Below, one piece after another: positions 51,501 through 59,551 of a DNA stretch of 64,000 nucleotides. The position numbers were made by a program, and so were the translations under genes. The stretch lies in contig OZ220709.1 in the NCBI GenBank assembly GCA_965116665.1, forward strand, positions 682,001 to 746,000, given 5' to 3'. A model generated the notes under the pieces. That model was not told the origin of the DNA. It did not search any database and was given only the letters and a program-made list of their open reading frames with translations. The first letter of the stretch is position 1, and each line of letters begins with the position of its first letter. The stretch comes from Aldehydirespirator sp965116665. Lineage in GTDB: Bacteria > Actinomycetota > Acidimicrobiia > Acidimicrobiales > Aldehydirespiratoraceae.

Positions 51501-51543
51501 AGACCGACCGGTTGGCGTCCGCCATCGTGTCGCATGGGCGAGG

Positions 51544-51549
51544 TAGGTT
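51544..51549 (+). promoter_or_regulatory. -10 box upstream of a leader ORF
   Basis: TAGGTT, 7 bases before GTG 51557 of the leader ORF that is coupled to the methyltransferase gene. Confidence 0.4.
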
Positions 51550-51556
51550 CAGACCC

Positions 51557-51628
51557 GTGAGCCCGGCCTGCCCCTCTTTGGTTCTTTCTCTGGTTGCGGA
51601 CAGCCTCCGTGACCCGTCGAAGCCATGA
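51557..51628 (+). CDS. Possible 23-residue leader peptide coupled to the methyltransferase
   Basis: GTG 51557 opens a short ORF (starts M-S-P-A-C-P-S-L-V-L-S-L, ends D-P-S-K-P) whose TGA overlaps the methyltransferase ATG (ATGA at 51625-51628). TAGGTT sits 7 bases before the GTG, the same spacing as the leaderless promoters in this window. If transcription starts there, the methyltransferase would be translated by coupling. Not demonstrated. Confidence 0.45.
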   Translation: MSPACPSLVLSLVADSLRDPSKP

Positions 51629-53160
51629 GCACTGCGGCCCGGCGAGGAGGCACAACCACATCGAATTTCGGCGTGAGCCGTCGCGAGGGCCACGACGCTT
51701 CCGCGTTCTACGAGCGGTTCCCTGTGCCTGAGATCAGCGACGACTCCCATGTAGCCCGCCCGCCGGGGGAGTGGCTCGACTGTCTGTGGGTGGGCGACGC
51801 CCGCAACATGGACGCGGTCGGCCATGTGTCCGACAGCTCGGTTGCCCTGGTGGTCACCTCGCCGCCGTACTTCGCGGGCAAGGAGTACGAGGAGGCCGTC
51901 GGTCAGGGCCACATCCCCGGCGACTACGTGGCCTACCTCGAGATGCTCGAAGCCGTGTTCGCGGAGAGTGTGCGAAAGCTGGAACCCGGTGGACGCATCG
52001 CGGTCAACGTCGCGAACCTGGGACGCCGGCCCTACCGCTCCCTGTCGGCCGACGTGATCAGGATCCTCCAGGACCGGCTGGGTCTGCTGCTGCGTGGTGA
52101 GGTCATCTGGCGCAAGGCTCGCGGCGCGGCGGGGAACTGCGCCTGGGGCAGCTTCCAGCGTCCCAGCAACCCGGTCCTCAGGGACCTGACCGAGCGGGTT
52201 GTTGTCGCCTCCAAGGGTCGTTTCGATCGCGCCGTGTCCGCGGCTGAGCGCGCCCTGCGGGGACTGCCCTCGGAAGGGACGGCCCCGGTGGACGAGTTCC
52301 TGGAGGCCACCACCGACGTCTGGGACATACCTTCAGCCTCAGCCACCCGGGTGGGGCATCCTGCGCCCTTCCCGGTCGAGCTGCCCCAGCGCCTGATCGA
52401 CCTCTACACCTATCGCGGCGACCTGGTGCTCGATCCCTTCATGGGCGCCGGGACAACGGCAGTGGCCGCAGTGCGGACCGGACGCCACTACGTCGGTTTC
52501 GACACCGACGCCGGCTACATCGCCCTGGCCGAGGAGCGCATCAGATCCGAACGCGAGCAACTCGCCCGCCGTTCGGACATGGAGCGCTGGGAGGTGACGG
52601 TGGCACCGAGGGCCAACGGGCGCCAGTCGCGGCTGTTCGAGCCGCCCGCCGTCCCCGCCCCGTCCCCACGGGGCGCGGCCAGCCACCCGAACAACGGCTC
52701 CGACCCCGACACCGCCGACGACAACTTCCAGGCTCGAGCGGTGCGACAGGGCCGCAAGGCCCGGGAACTCGCATGGGAGGTGATGGCGGAGTGCGGATTC
52801 ACCGAGATCCAGGGCAGGGTGGTGATCGACGGAGGGGTTGAGGTCAACTACTCGGCCCTGGATCAGCGGGGTCACCGGTGGCTGTTCGACGTGTCGGGCG
52901 CGTTCAGCGTCACCCAGCGTCCGGGGTTGCGCCGCACGGACACACTCTGGAAGGCGATCGGGAAGGCAGCCGTGCTGGACTCACGGCCCGTCAAGGAGCC
53001 CCTGGTGCTCCTGACGACCGACCGCCCGGCCCCCAACAGCGCCGGTCAGCGTGCCCTCGATGCGATCACCGGCGACGGCAAGGCGATCCGTGCGGTGATC
53101 GAGATGCGCAACCCCGAGGACTTGGAGCGCCTGCGCCTATTCGCGAGCGGTGACGTGTGA
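51625..53160 (+). CDS. DNA methyltransferase (probably N4-cytosine type) fused to a nuclease-like C-terminal domain
   Basis: 511 residues. Catalytic motif TSPPYFAGKEYEEA (residues 78-91; S-P-P-Y favours N4-cytosine) precedes the SAM motif LDPFMGAGTTAVAA (269-282), the beta-class order. After a Pro/Asn-rich linker (about 325-360) comes a further domain: ARELAWEVMAECGFTEIQ, YSALDQRGHRWLFDVSGAF and TLWKAIGKAAVLDSRP. The D-x-x-G ... F-D-V-S-G ... K pattern resembles a PD-(D/E)xK fold with an altered site; this is inference. Two unknown small genes follow, so a restriction partner may be the C-terminal domain or one of them. Confidence 0.85.
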   Translation: MSTAARRGGTTTSNFGVSRREGHDASAFYERFPVPEISDDSHVARPPGEWLDCLWVGDARNMDAVGHVSDSSVALVVTSPPYFAGKEYEEAVGQGHIPGDYVAYLEMLEAVFAESVRKLEPGGRIAVNVANLGRRPYRSLSADVIRILQDRLGLLLRGEVIWRKARGAAGNCAWGSFQRPSNPVLRDLTERVVVASKGRFDRAVSAAERALRGLPSEGTAPVDEFLEATTDVWDIPSASATRVGHPAPFPVELPQRLIDLYTYRGDLVLDPFMGAGTTAVAAVRTGRHYVGFDTDAGYIALAEERIRSEREQLARRSDMERWEVTVAPRANGRQSRLFEPPAVPAPSPRGAASHPNNGSDPDTADDNFQARAVRQGRKARELAWEVMAECGFTEIQGRVVIDGGVEVNYSALDQRGHRWLFDVSGAFSVTQRPGLRRTDTLWKAIGKAAVLDSRPVKEPLVLLTTDRPAPNSAGQRALDAITGDGKAIRAVIEMRNPEDLERLRLFASGDV

Positions 53161-53225
53161 ATCCGTGACCGAGGAGCTCGTCGATCGGGAGAACAACCTG
53201 GCTACAGCGTCCTGAGCCATGCCGG

Positions 53226-53504
53226 ATGGCTGACGATCGCACGACCGTCACCGAACTGGCCACGGCCCTCGGCATGACCGGTCACGCAACCCTCGAGGCC
53301 GCGGTCGGAGCCCGGCCCGAGAGTCTTGAGATCAACGCCCGTCAGTGGGAAGGCCTGGCGGGCATCCTGCACAGCGGAGCGTGGACCGCTCTCGCAGAGA
53401 TCGCCTTCGCGAACGGCGCCCACTTTGCTGAGCATGTTGACGGACTCGATGGGCGCACGCCCGAACGGATTGACATGAGCTGGCATCGGAGTACGAACTC
53501 CTGA
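53226..53504 (+). CDS. Unknown small protein downstream of the methyltransferase
   Basis: 92 residues, no family recognised: a helix-turn-helix-like start (TVTELATALGMTGHATLEAAVGARPESLEI) followed by an Ala-rich helix (AGILHSGAWTALAEIAFANG). It might be a DNA-binding regulator or specificity factor of the methyltransferase unit; evidence is only position and the helical start. 65 bases after the methyltransferase stop. Confidence 0.55.
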   Translation: MADDRTTVTELATALGMTGHATLEAAVGARPESLEINARQWEGLAGILHSGAWTALAEIAFANGAHFAEHVDGLDGRTPERIDMSWHRSTNS

Positions 53505-53512
53505 TCGGCGCC

Positions 53513-53959
53513 GTGAGTGAGGCTTCGGCGGAGCGATGGAGGGAGATCCTGTATGACCGGGCCGAGCAGGAGCGCATGTTGTGGCGGCTCCTGCGCATCT
53601 ACTCGGCGACGTACTTCATCCTGGGCATCGACGAGAGACGGAAGACCATGCGCTTTCGGGTGGTTACTCCCTGGGAGTGGCGGCAGTCCTACGAGTTCCT
53701 CTCCTTCGATGTGAGAGCCGCGGGCCGGGGCCAACCTCGGGTCGACTGGGCTGCCACCTACCGTGACTTGGCTGCCGGGCAGAGGCGTCGCGTTGAAGGC
53801 CATGTGGAGATCCGGTGGAGTCATCGCCCGTTCTGCGGGCTGCCCGAGGCGAAGGTATACCTCGACACTCCGCACGCACAGGTGCCGGGTTATTGCCAAC
53901 TCGACGACGCCGAGGCGCCCCCGCCCTACGGCCAGCAGCGCATGATCGATTGCTCCTGA
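53513..53959 (+). CDS. Unknown protein, third gene of the methyltransferase cluster
   Basis: 148 residues, no family recognised. Rich in Arg, Trp and Tyr: WREILYDRAEQERMLWRLLRIYSATYFILGIDE, FRVVTPWEWRQSYEFLSFDVRAAG, VEIRWSHRPFCGLPEAKVYLDTP. No membrane segment or signal peptide. GTG 53513 is 8 bases after the previous stop, so it is co-transcribed. A nuclease role is possible by context only. Confidence 0.6.
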   Translation: MSEASAERWREILYDRAEQERMLWRLLRIYSATYFILGIDERRKTMRFRVVTPWEWRQSYEFLSFDVRAAGRGQPRVDWAATYRDLAAGQRRRVEGHVEIRWSHRPFCGLPEAKVYLDTPHAQVPGYCQLDDAEAPPPYGQQRMIDCS

Positions 53960-53980
53960 GGGTCGGCCGCGCAGGCGTTG

Positions 53981-54460
53981 CTAAGAGACCTCGAAGCACC
54001 AGCGGACGGTGTCGGACTCCTCGGGGCGGGCGATGAGCACGAATCTCGCGATCACGCAGTTGGTGTCCGGTGACAGGGCCTCGACGAGGCGGTCCTCGCC
54101 GGGTGCGAACTCGAAGCGGTTGAGGCCTTCGATGTGCTCGACCTCGGCGGTCACGTCGACCCCCTCGGAGGCATTGTCGCTGGGAAGGATCACCATCGAG
54201 ATGAGCCGGTAGCGGGCGTCGAGGACCACTCCGACCCGCTGCTGCTGGAGCACCTCGTCGCCGGGGTTGGGGATCACCCGGTCCACCGCAGGCCCCGCGG
54301 TGACGGCACGGTCGGACTCGTCGTCGCCTGAGCCGACCAGCGCGGCCACGACGAAGCCCAATATCCCGAACAGCGCGAGCGCCACGATGCCCACTCGGAT
54401 CCGCAGCGGGCTTCGCAGGCGCGGCGCCGAGGAGTCCGGCCCCTGTCCGTTCGTAGCCAT
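53981..54460 (-). CDS. Single-span membrane protein with extracytoplasmic domain
   Basis: 159 residues: a short cytoplasmic part, one span (VGIVALALFGILGFVVAALVG, about 28-48), then a beta-rich exported domain with two cysteines (DTNCVIARFVLIARPEESDTVRWCFEVS) that could form a disulfide. ATG 54460 is chosen (MATNGQGPDSS); the frame further upstream overlaps the divergent kinase gene. It may act with the pseudokinase next to it, but no family is recognised. Confidence 0.65.
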   Translation of the reverse strand: MATNGQGPDSSAPRLRSPLRIRVGIVALALFGILGFVVAALVGSGDDESDRAVTAGPAVDRVIPNPGDEVLQQQRVGVVLDARYRLISMVILPSDNASEGVDVTAEVEHIEGLNRFEFAPGEDRLVEALSPDTNCVIARFVLIARPEESDTVRWCFEVS

Positions 54461-54517
54461 CTCGCATCGCACGGTACCGGACCCCGGCAACAGACCCTTG
54501 CGGCGCAGCCAGGGCGG

Positions 54518-54523
54518 TACCGT
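54518..54523 (+). promoter_or_regulatory. -10 box of leaderless promoter for the pseudokinase
   Basis: TACCGT, 7 bases before ATG 54531, which favours the second of two adjacent ATGs as the start. Confidence 0.45.
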
Positions 54524-54530
54524 GGCCATG

Positions 54531-56003
54531 ATGGTGTCCCCCGCAGAGTCGTTGCGAGCCTTCGGCGACCGTTACCGGTTGGTGGAGTTCGCCGGCGAGG
54601 GCTCGAGCGCGCGGGTCTATCTGGCCGAGGATCTCACGCTTCACCGGCGTGTCTGCCTCAAGATCTTGAAGGTGGAGCTGGCCGATGACCCCAGCTTCCG
54701 CGACCGCTTCGCGGCCGAGATGAGGGCGACATCTCTGCTGAACCACCCCCGCGTCCTGCCGGTGTACGACTGGGGCCTGGACCCTCAGCCCTACTCCGTG
54801 ACCGAGTACCTGACCGGCGGCAACCTGACCATGCTCCTGAGCGCCGGACACCGCCTCACGGCGTCGCAGGCGCTGGTGGCGGGATTGGAAGCGACCCGGG
54901 CCCTGGTGAACATCCATGCCGGCGGCCGGGCCCACCTGGGTCTCGGGTCGTCCGCCATCCTGTTCGACTCCGGTGCCCGTCCCTACATCTCCGACCTCGG
55001 GCTGTCGGCCGCGCTGCTGCCCGCCGTCACCCGCGACGATGACGCCCCAGAGGATCGTGAGGATGCTTCGCCGGAGGCGGGTCCGGACGACCAAGGAGCG
55101 GCTACTCGCAGCTACTCACCGTTGGAGCAGAGCCAGGATGTGCACGACCTGGCCCTGCTCCTCTGCGAGGCCGTGACCGGCTCCAGAGTCCTGACCTCCG
55201 ATGACGCCGCCATGGCTTCCTTGAGCGCTCTCGGACCTCTGCAGGCGGTGCTGGCACGGGCCGCCGCGGCTGAGCCCGCCGAGCGGCTGAGCGCGGCCGA
55301 CCTGGCCGAGGAATTGCTGAGAGTGGCAAACCTCCTCCCGCGGCCCGAACCGATCCCTGTCCCATCCCAGTACAGCCCTCCGGTCTCTGCGGCCGCCGCG
55401 TCCTACGACCGGACCGAGGACTTCGCGCAGGTCGGCCCCTCGGTGTCGGAGCGTTCGGCTGTGCCGCTCGACGATGCTCCCCGCAGGCGCTGGCCGGGAA
55501 TCGTCCTGGCGGCGATCCTGGTCCTGGGCGGGGCTGCCGCGGGGATCTGGGCCCTGTTCCTGAGGGGCACCGACAGCCCCGCAGTGCCGGAACTGGAAGG
55601 CCAGACGGTCGCCGCCGCCACGTCGGTCGCCGGCGGTCTGGGCTGGCAGGTCAACGAGATACTGGTGCGCGAGCCCGGCACCAGCCGCGGGCGGGTGGTG
55701 CGCACCGAGCCTCCCGCGGGCGTCTCCCTGGACGAGGGCGCCACGCTCGACCTGTTCGTGTCGCTGGGCGAGCCTCTGATACCGGTGTCGGACCTGCGCT
55801 ACCTCTACGGCATGACGTTGCAGGAGGCGACCGACGAGCTCGAGGCGTTGGGTCTGGCCCCATCCTCAGAAAGGCTCGTCAACGACGCCGTCGTCCCGCC
55901 CGGGCTGGTGGTCGGCGTCGATGTGGAGGCCGGCGTGTACGAACTGGAGGTGGGTGCCGACGTGGATCTGCTGGTGTCGGACGGCCCATCCGAGGCCGGG
56001 TAG
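54531..56003 (+). CDS. PASTA-domain Ser/Thr kinase homologue, predicted pseudokinase
   Basis: 490 residues: kinase-like domain (about 14-265), Pro-rich juxtamembrane region, one span (WPGIVLAAILVLGGAAAGIWALFL, 321-344), and two extracellular PASTA-like repeats (about 350-415 and 418-485) of the kind that bind peptidoglycan fragments. Kept: Gly loop FAGEGSSARVYLAED, Lys44 (VCLKIL), helix-C Glu, D-L-G at 155-157. Lost: the catalytic H-R-D-x-K-P-x-N loop, which reads HLGLGSSA (135-142), so the catalytic Asp, the Lys and the Asn are all absent. It may bind ATP but should not phosphorylate. It probably senses wall precursors and signals through partners. Confidence 0.88.
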   Translation: MVSPAESLRAFGDRYRLVEFAGEGSSARVYLAEDLTLHRRVCLKILKVELADDPSFRDRFAAEMRATSLLNHPRVLPVYDWGLDPQPYSVTEYLTGGNLTMLLSAGHRLTASQALVAGLEATRALVNIHAGGRAHLGLGSSAILFDSGARPYISDLGLSAALLPAVTRDDDAPEDREDASPEAGPDDQGAATRSYSPLEQSQDVHDLALLLCEAVTGSRVLTSDDAAMASLSALGPLQAVLARAAAAEPAERLSAADLAEELLRVANLLPRPEPIPVPSQYSPPVSAAAASYDRTEDFAQVGPSVSERSAVPLDDAPRRRWPGIVLAAILVLGGAAAGIWALFLRGTDSPAVPELEGQTVAAATSVAGGLGWQVNEILVREPGTSRGRVVRTEPPAGVSLDEGATLDLFVSLGEPLIPVSDLRYLYGMTLQEATDELEALGLAPSSERLVNDAVVPPGLVVGVDVEAGVYELEVGADVDLLVSDGPSEAG

Positions 56004-56054
56004 CGCCGCTCAGAGAGCACTCGGGTAGGCGAGAGCCTGTCTCGTCGAGGCGGT

Positions 56055-56150
56055 GTCATTCCCGCTCTTGTTCGCTGCGCTCACGGGCCGCTCGGGCCAC
56101 GGCCTCGCCCCTATGGGGGCACATTCGCTCGCCTATTCGCTCGGCCTCTA
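56055..56150 (-). repeat. Dispersed repeat, copy B, upstream of gatC
   Basis: About 96 bp; on the plus strand it begins GTCATTCCCGCTCTTGTTCG and ends TATTCGCTCGGCCTCTA. It shares long identical blocks with copy C (61017-61111), including CCCGCTCTTGTTCGCTGCGC and ACGGGCCGCTCGGGCCACGG. The gatC -10 box starts 5 bases after its end. Confidence 0.85.
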
Positions 56151-56154
56151 GGGC

Positions 56155-56160
56155 TATATT
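56155..56160 (+). promoter_or_regulatory. -10 box of leaderless promoter for gatCAB
   Basis: TATATT, 6 bases before GTG 56167; directly downstream of repeat copy B. Confidence 0.5.
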
Positions 56161-56166
56161 GCCCGA

Positions 56167-56469
56167 GTGTCCGGTCGAATCAGCCGAGACGAGGCCGCCC
56201 ACGTGGCCCGGCTGGCCCGCCTGCGTTTCAGCGACGACGAACTCGATGAGTTGGCCGCGCAGCTGTCGGCCGTGCTCGACCACGCGGCCGATGTGGAGGC
56301 GCTGGACGTCTCCGGTATCGAGCCCACCTCCCACCCGCAGCCGCTAACCGACGTGACCAGAGCCGATGAAGTGCGACCGTCGCTCGAGCGCGACGAGGTC
56401 CTGGCCCAGGCGCCGTCGGTGGCCGAGGGCCAATTCCGGGTGCCGCCGATTCTGGGGGAGGTGCCGTGA
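56167..56469 (+). CDS. gatC: Asp-tRNA(Asn)/Glu-tRNA(Gln) amidotransferase subunit C
   Basis: 100 residues. Small stabilising subunit of GatCAB: ISRDEAAHVARLARLRFSDDELDELAAQLSAVLDH and GIEPTSHP, ending FRVPPILGEVP. GTG 56167. Its stop overlaps the first mini-ORF of the tandem array before gatA (GTGA at 56466-56469). Confidence 0.94.
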   Translation: MSGRISRDEAAHVARLARLRFSDDELDELAAQLSAVLDHAADVEALDVSGIEPTSHPQPLTDVTRADEVRPSLERDEVLAQAPSVAEGQFRVPPILGEVP

Positions 56470-56619
56470 GCCGGGGAGGCTGGTTCGGGTTGGCTCCGAT
56501 TCTGGGGGAGGTGCCGTGAGCCGGGGAGGCTGGTTCGGGTTGGCTCCGATTTTGGGGGAGGTGCCGTGAGCCGGGGAGGCTGGTTCGGGTTGGCTCCGAT
56601 TCTGGGGGAGGTGCCGTGA
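56448..56619 (+). repeat. 50-bp tandem array making three coupled 17-codon mini-ORFs between gatC and gatA
   Basis: The end of gatC plus its junction is repeated with a 50-base period. Starts GTG 56466, 56516 and 56566 each open an identical-length ORF (M-S-R-G-G-W-F-G-L-A-P-I-L-G-E-V-P), with stops at 56517-56519, 56567-56569 and 56617-56619. Every stop overlaps the next GTG as GTGA, and the last overlaps the gatA start at 56616. Each unit also carries GGGGGAGGT as ribosome binding site 4 bases before the GTG. One unit differs by a single base (ATTTTG for ATTCTG). Confidence 0.92.
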
Positions 56620-58091
56620 GCGCGCTGGTCATCGCGGCTGCGGTGAGAAGCGGTGAACGCACCGCGCGGGAGGTAGTGGACGAGCATCTGGCTCGCATCG
56701 ACCGACGCGACGGAGAGATCAGCGCTTTCAACCTGGTGCTGGCCGAGGAGGCCCGCGCCGACGCCGACCGTATCGACAGCGCTGTGGCCCGGGGCGAGCC
56801 GGTGGGGCCATTGGCGGGGGTGCCGGTGGCCCTGAAGGACAACCTCTGCACCCGGGGCATACCCACCACTTGCTCGTCACGGATGCTGGAGGGCTGGCGG
56901 CCCCCGTACAGCGCCACCGTCGTCGAGCACCTGAGGGCCGCGGGCGCCGTGGTCGTCGGCAAGACCAACCTCGACGAGTTCGCCATGGGCTCATCCACCG
57001 AGAACTCCGCTTTCGGGCCTACCCGCAACCCCCATGACACAAGCCGCGTGCCCGGAGGCTCCAGCGGCGGTTCGGCCGCGGCCGTGTCCGCTGGCTTCGC
57101 CGCGCTGGCCCTCGGGTCCGACACCGGGGGCTCCATCCGCCAGCCCGCCGCTCTCTGCGGTGTGGTGGGGATGAAGCCCACCTACGGGCGGGTGTCGCGC
57201 TACGGCCTGGTCGCCTTCGCGTCGTCGCTCGACCAGGTCGGCCCGTTTGGAGCCACCGTGGCCGACGCGGCCGCCTGCTATGAGGCCATCGCCGGCCACG
57301 ACCCCCTCGACTCGACCTCGATCGATCAGTCGCCGGAGCCGGTGCATGGAGCGCTCACCGACGGGGTCGAGGGCCTGAGGGTCGGGGTGCTCGCCGAACT
57401 CTGCGGCGCCGGCCGAGGCAAGGACGAACCAGCGACGTCTGGCGTCGAGGGTGTGGCCGGCGACGTGCTGTCGCGGGTGCAGGATGCCGCCGAGGCCCTG
57501 GAGCGGGCCGGCGCCGAAGTGCGGACGGTGTCGGTGCCCTCCGCGGTGCTGGGACTGTCGGCCTACTACGTGATCGCCCCGGCGGAGGCGTCCAGCAACC
57601 TGGCGAGGTACGACGGAGTGCGCTACGGGCTGCGGGTCGACGCGGCCAACGCCGCGGAGATGAACGTCAACACCCGCACGGCCGGCTTCGGAGCGGAGGT
57701 CAAGCGCAGGATCATGCTGGGCACCTACGCCCTGTCCGCGGGTTACTACGACGCCTTCTACGGCAAAGCGCTGCGGGTGCGCACCCTCATGCTGCAGGAG
57801 TTCGCCGCCGTCTACGAAGACGTCGACGTCCTGCTCTGCCCGACCGCACCGACCACCGCGTTCGAACTCGGAGCCAAGACCGCCGACCCGCTGCTGATGT
57901 ACCTCAACGACGTGTGCACCATCCCGTCCAACCTCACCGGTCACCCGGCGATATCGGTGCCCTTCGGGCGGGGAGACGACGGTCTCCCGGTCGGCGTGCA
58001 GGTCATGGGCCCGGCCCTGTCGGAGCGACTCATCTTCGGGGTCGCGGCCGCGCTGGAGCGGGCCGCGCCCGGCAACGGGAGCGCGCCGTGA
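56616..58091 (+). CDS. gatA: Asp-tRNA(Asn)/Glu-tRNA(Gln) amidotransferase subunit A
   Basis: Amidase-signature subunit releasing ammonia from glutamine. 491 residues. Ser-cisSer-Lys triad: Lys in GVPVALKDNLCTRG (about 73), VPGGSSGGSAAAVSAG (about 144-159) and GSDTGGSIRQPAALCGVVGMKPTYG. GTG 56616 overlaps the last mini-ORF stop. An insertion of about 10-15 residues (GRGKDEPATSGVEG) lies after LAELCGA. gatB follows with a GTGA overlap. Confidence 0.95.
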   Translation: MSALVIAAAVRSGERTAREVVDEHLARIDRRDGEISAFNLVLAEEARADADRIDSAVARGEPVGPLAGVPVALKDNLCTRGIPTTCSSRMLEGWRPPYSATVVEHLRAAGAVVVGKTNLDEFAMGSSTENSAFGPTRNPHDTSRVPGGSSGGSAAAVSAGFAALALGSDTGGSIRQPAALCGVVGMKPTYGRVSRYGLVAFASSLDQVGPFGATVADAAACYEAIAGHDPLDSTSIDQSPEPVHGALTDGVEGLRVGVLAELCGAGRGKDEPATSGVEGVAGDVLSRVQDAAEALERAGAEVRTVSVPSAVLGLSAYYVIAPAEASSNLARYDGVRYGLRVDAANAAEMNVNTRTAGFGAEVKRRIMLGTYALSAGYYDAFYGKALRVRTLMLQEFAAVYEDVDVLLCPTAPTTAFELGAKTADPLLMYLNDVCTIPSNLTGHPAISVPFGRGDDGLPVGVQVMGPALSERLIFGVAAALERAAPGNGSAP

Positions 58092-59551
58092 GCGGGACCG
58101 CCACCGGCCGCGAGGCGGCACTCGAAGAGGGCTGGGAGCTCGTGGTGGGTCTCGAGGTCCACGTCGAGCTGAGCACGGCCAGCAAGCTGTTCTGCGGCTG
58201 CGCCAACCGGTTCGGCGACGAGCCCAACACCAATGTGTGCCCGGTCTGCCTGGGCCTGCCCGGCTCGCTGCCGGTTGTCAACGCGGCTGCGGTGGACTTC
58301 GCCATGCGCCTAGGACGGGCCCTGGGCTGCGAGGTGCGCCCCGCGGTGTTCGCCCGCAAGAACTACTTCTACCCCGACATGCCCAAGGACTACCAGATCT
58401 CCCAGTACGACCAGCCCACCAACACCGACGGGTGCCTCGAGCTGGCCGGCGGCCAGGTGGTGGGCATCGAGCGGGCCCACATCGAGGAGGACACCGGCAA
58501 GACCACCCATGTGGGCGGGGGTGGGCGCATCCACGACGCCTCCTACGCGCTGGTGGACTACAACCGGGCCGGCGTGCCGCTGGTGGAGATCGTCAGCCGC
58601 CCCGACATCCGCACCGCCGAGCAGGCCCGGGCCTACGTGCGCGAGCTGCGGGCCATCCTGCTCTCCATCGGCGTGTCCGACGCCCGGATGGAGGAGGGCT
58701 CCATGCGGGTGGACGCCAACGTGTCGGTGCGCCCCGCCGGCTCCGACGAACTGCGCACCCGATGCGAGATCAAGAACCTGAGCTCCCTGCGCTCACTCGG
58801 TCGGGCGATCGCCTATGAGGCTCGCCGCCATTTGGATCTGTGGTCGGGCGGGGAGCGGCCCCGCCAGGAGACCCGCCACTGGGACGAGGCCCAGGGTCGC
58901 ACCACGCCGGGGCGCTCCAAGGAGGACGCCGAGGACTACCGCTACTTCCAGGATCCCGACCTGGTGCCGCTGGCACCCACGGCCGACCAGGTCGCAGCCA
59001 TCGACGCTGCCCTGCCCGTGCTGCCGGCGGCCCGCCGGGCCGAGCTCCTGGCCGCAGGCGCCGGAGCCGTGTCAGCCGACGAGGCGGCCCTGCTGGTGGA
59101 GCGGGACCAGGATGAACTGGTCCGGGCCGCGGTCGAGGCCGGGGCCGACCCGGGCCTGACCGCCACCAGGGTCTGCAACGACCTGGCCGTCGACGACTGG
59201 TCCAAGGTGACGCCCAACGGCCTGGCCGCCCTGATCGTGATGGAGGCCACCGGGCAGATCACCGCCACCCAGGCCAAGCAGGTGCTGGCCGAGATGGTGG
59301 AGGGGGGCGACGATCCGGCCTCCATTGCCGAGCGGCGCGGCTTCCAGGCCATGGCCGGTGACGACCTGGCTGCGACCGTCGATCAGGTGATCGCCGACAA
59401 TTCCGACGAGTGGCAGCGGTTCTGCTCGGGCGACGACGCCGACCGGAAGAAGCTGTCCGGGTTCTTCATCGGCCAGGTGATGCGGGCCACCCGGGGCCAA
59501 GCCGACGGCGCCGCCGTCAACCGCCTGCTCCGTGAGAGGGCATCCGGCTGA
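58088..59551 (+). CDS. gatB: Asp-tRNA(Asn)/Glu-tRNA(Gln) amidotransferase subunit B
   Basis: tRNA-binding and kinase-like subunit. 487 residues: VVGLEVHVELSTASKLFCGC, zinc-site cysteines (F-C-G-C and C-P-V-C-L-G-L-P-G), FYPDMPKDYQISQYD, IEEDTGKTTH, VDYNRAGVPLVEIVS, DYRYFQDPDLVPL, and the C-terminal YqeY-like domain. GTG 58088. Its TGA forms the edge of the palindromic terminator element at 59550. Confidence 0.95.
   Translation: MSGTATGREAALEEGWELVVGLEVHVELSTASKLFCGCANRFGDEPNTNVCPVCLGLPGSLPVVNAAAVDFAMRLGRALGCEVRPAVFARKNYFYPDMPKDYQISQYDQPTNTDGCLELAGGQVVGIERAHIEEDTGKTTHVGGGGRIHDASYALVDYNRAGVPLVEIVSRPDIRTAEQARAYVRELRAILLSIGVSDARMEEGSMRVDANVSVRPAGSDELRTRCEIKNLSSLRSLGRAIAYEARRHLDLWSGGERPRQETRHWDEAQGRTTPGRSKEDAEDYRYFQDPDLVPLAPTADQVAAIDAALPVLPAARRAELLAAGAGAVSADEAALLVERDQDELVRAAVEAGADPGLTATRVCNDLAVDDWSKVTPNGLAALIVMEATGQITATQAKQVLAEMVEGGDDPASIAERRGFQAMAGDDLAATVDQVIADNSDEWQRFCSGDDADRKKLSGFFIGQVMRATRGQADGAAVNRLLRERASG

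Noticed and set aside
51557..51624. N-terminal extension of the methyltransferase from GTG 51557
   Set aside because: That frame stops at 51626-51628; it can only be a separate leader ORF.
56448..56619. CRISPR or phage attachment repeats
   Set aside because: Contiguous 50-bp tandem units that reproduce the gatC end and start signals; no integrase nearby.
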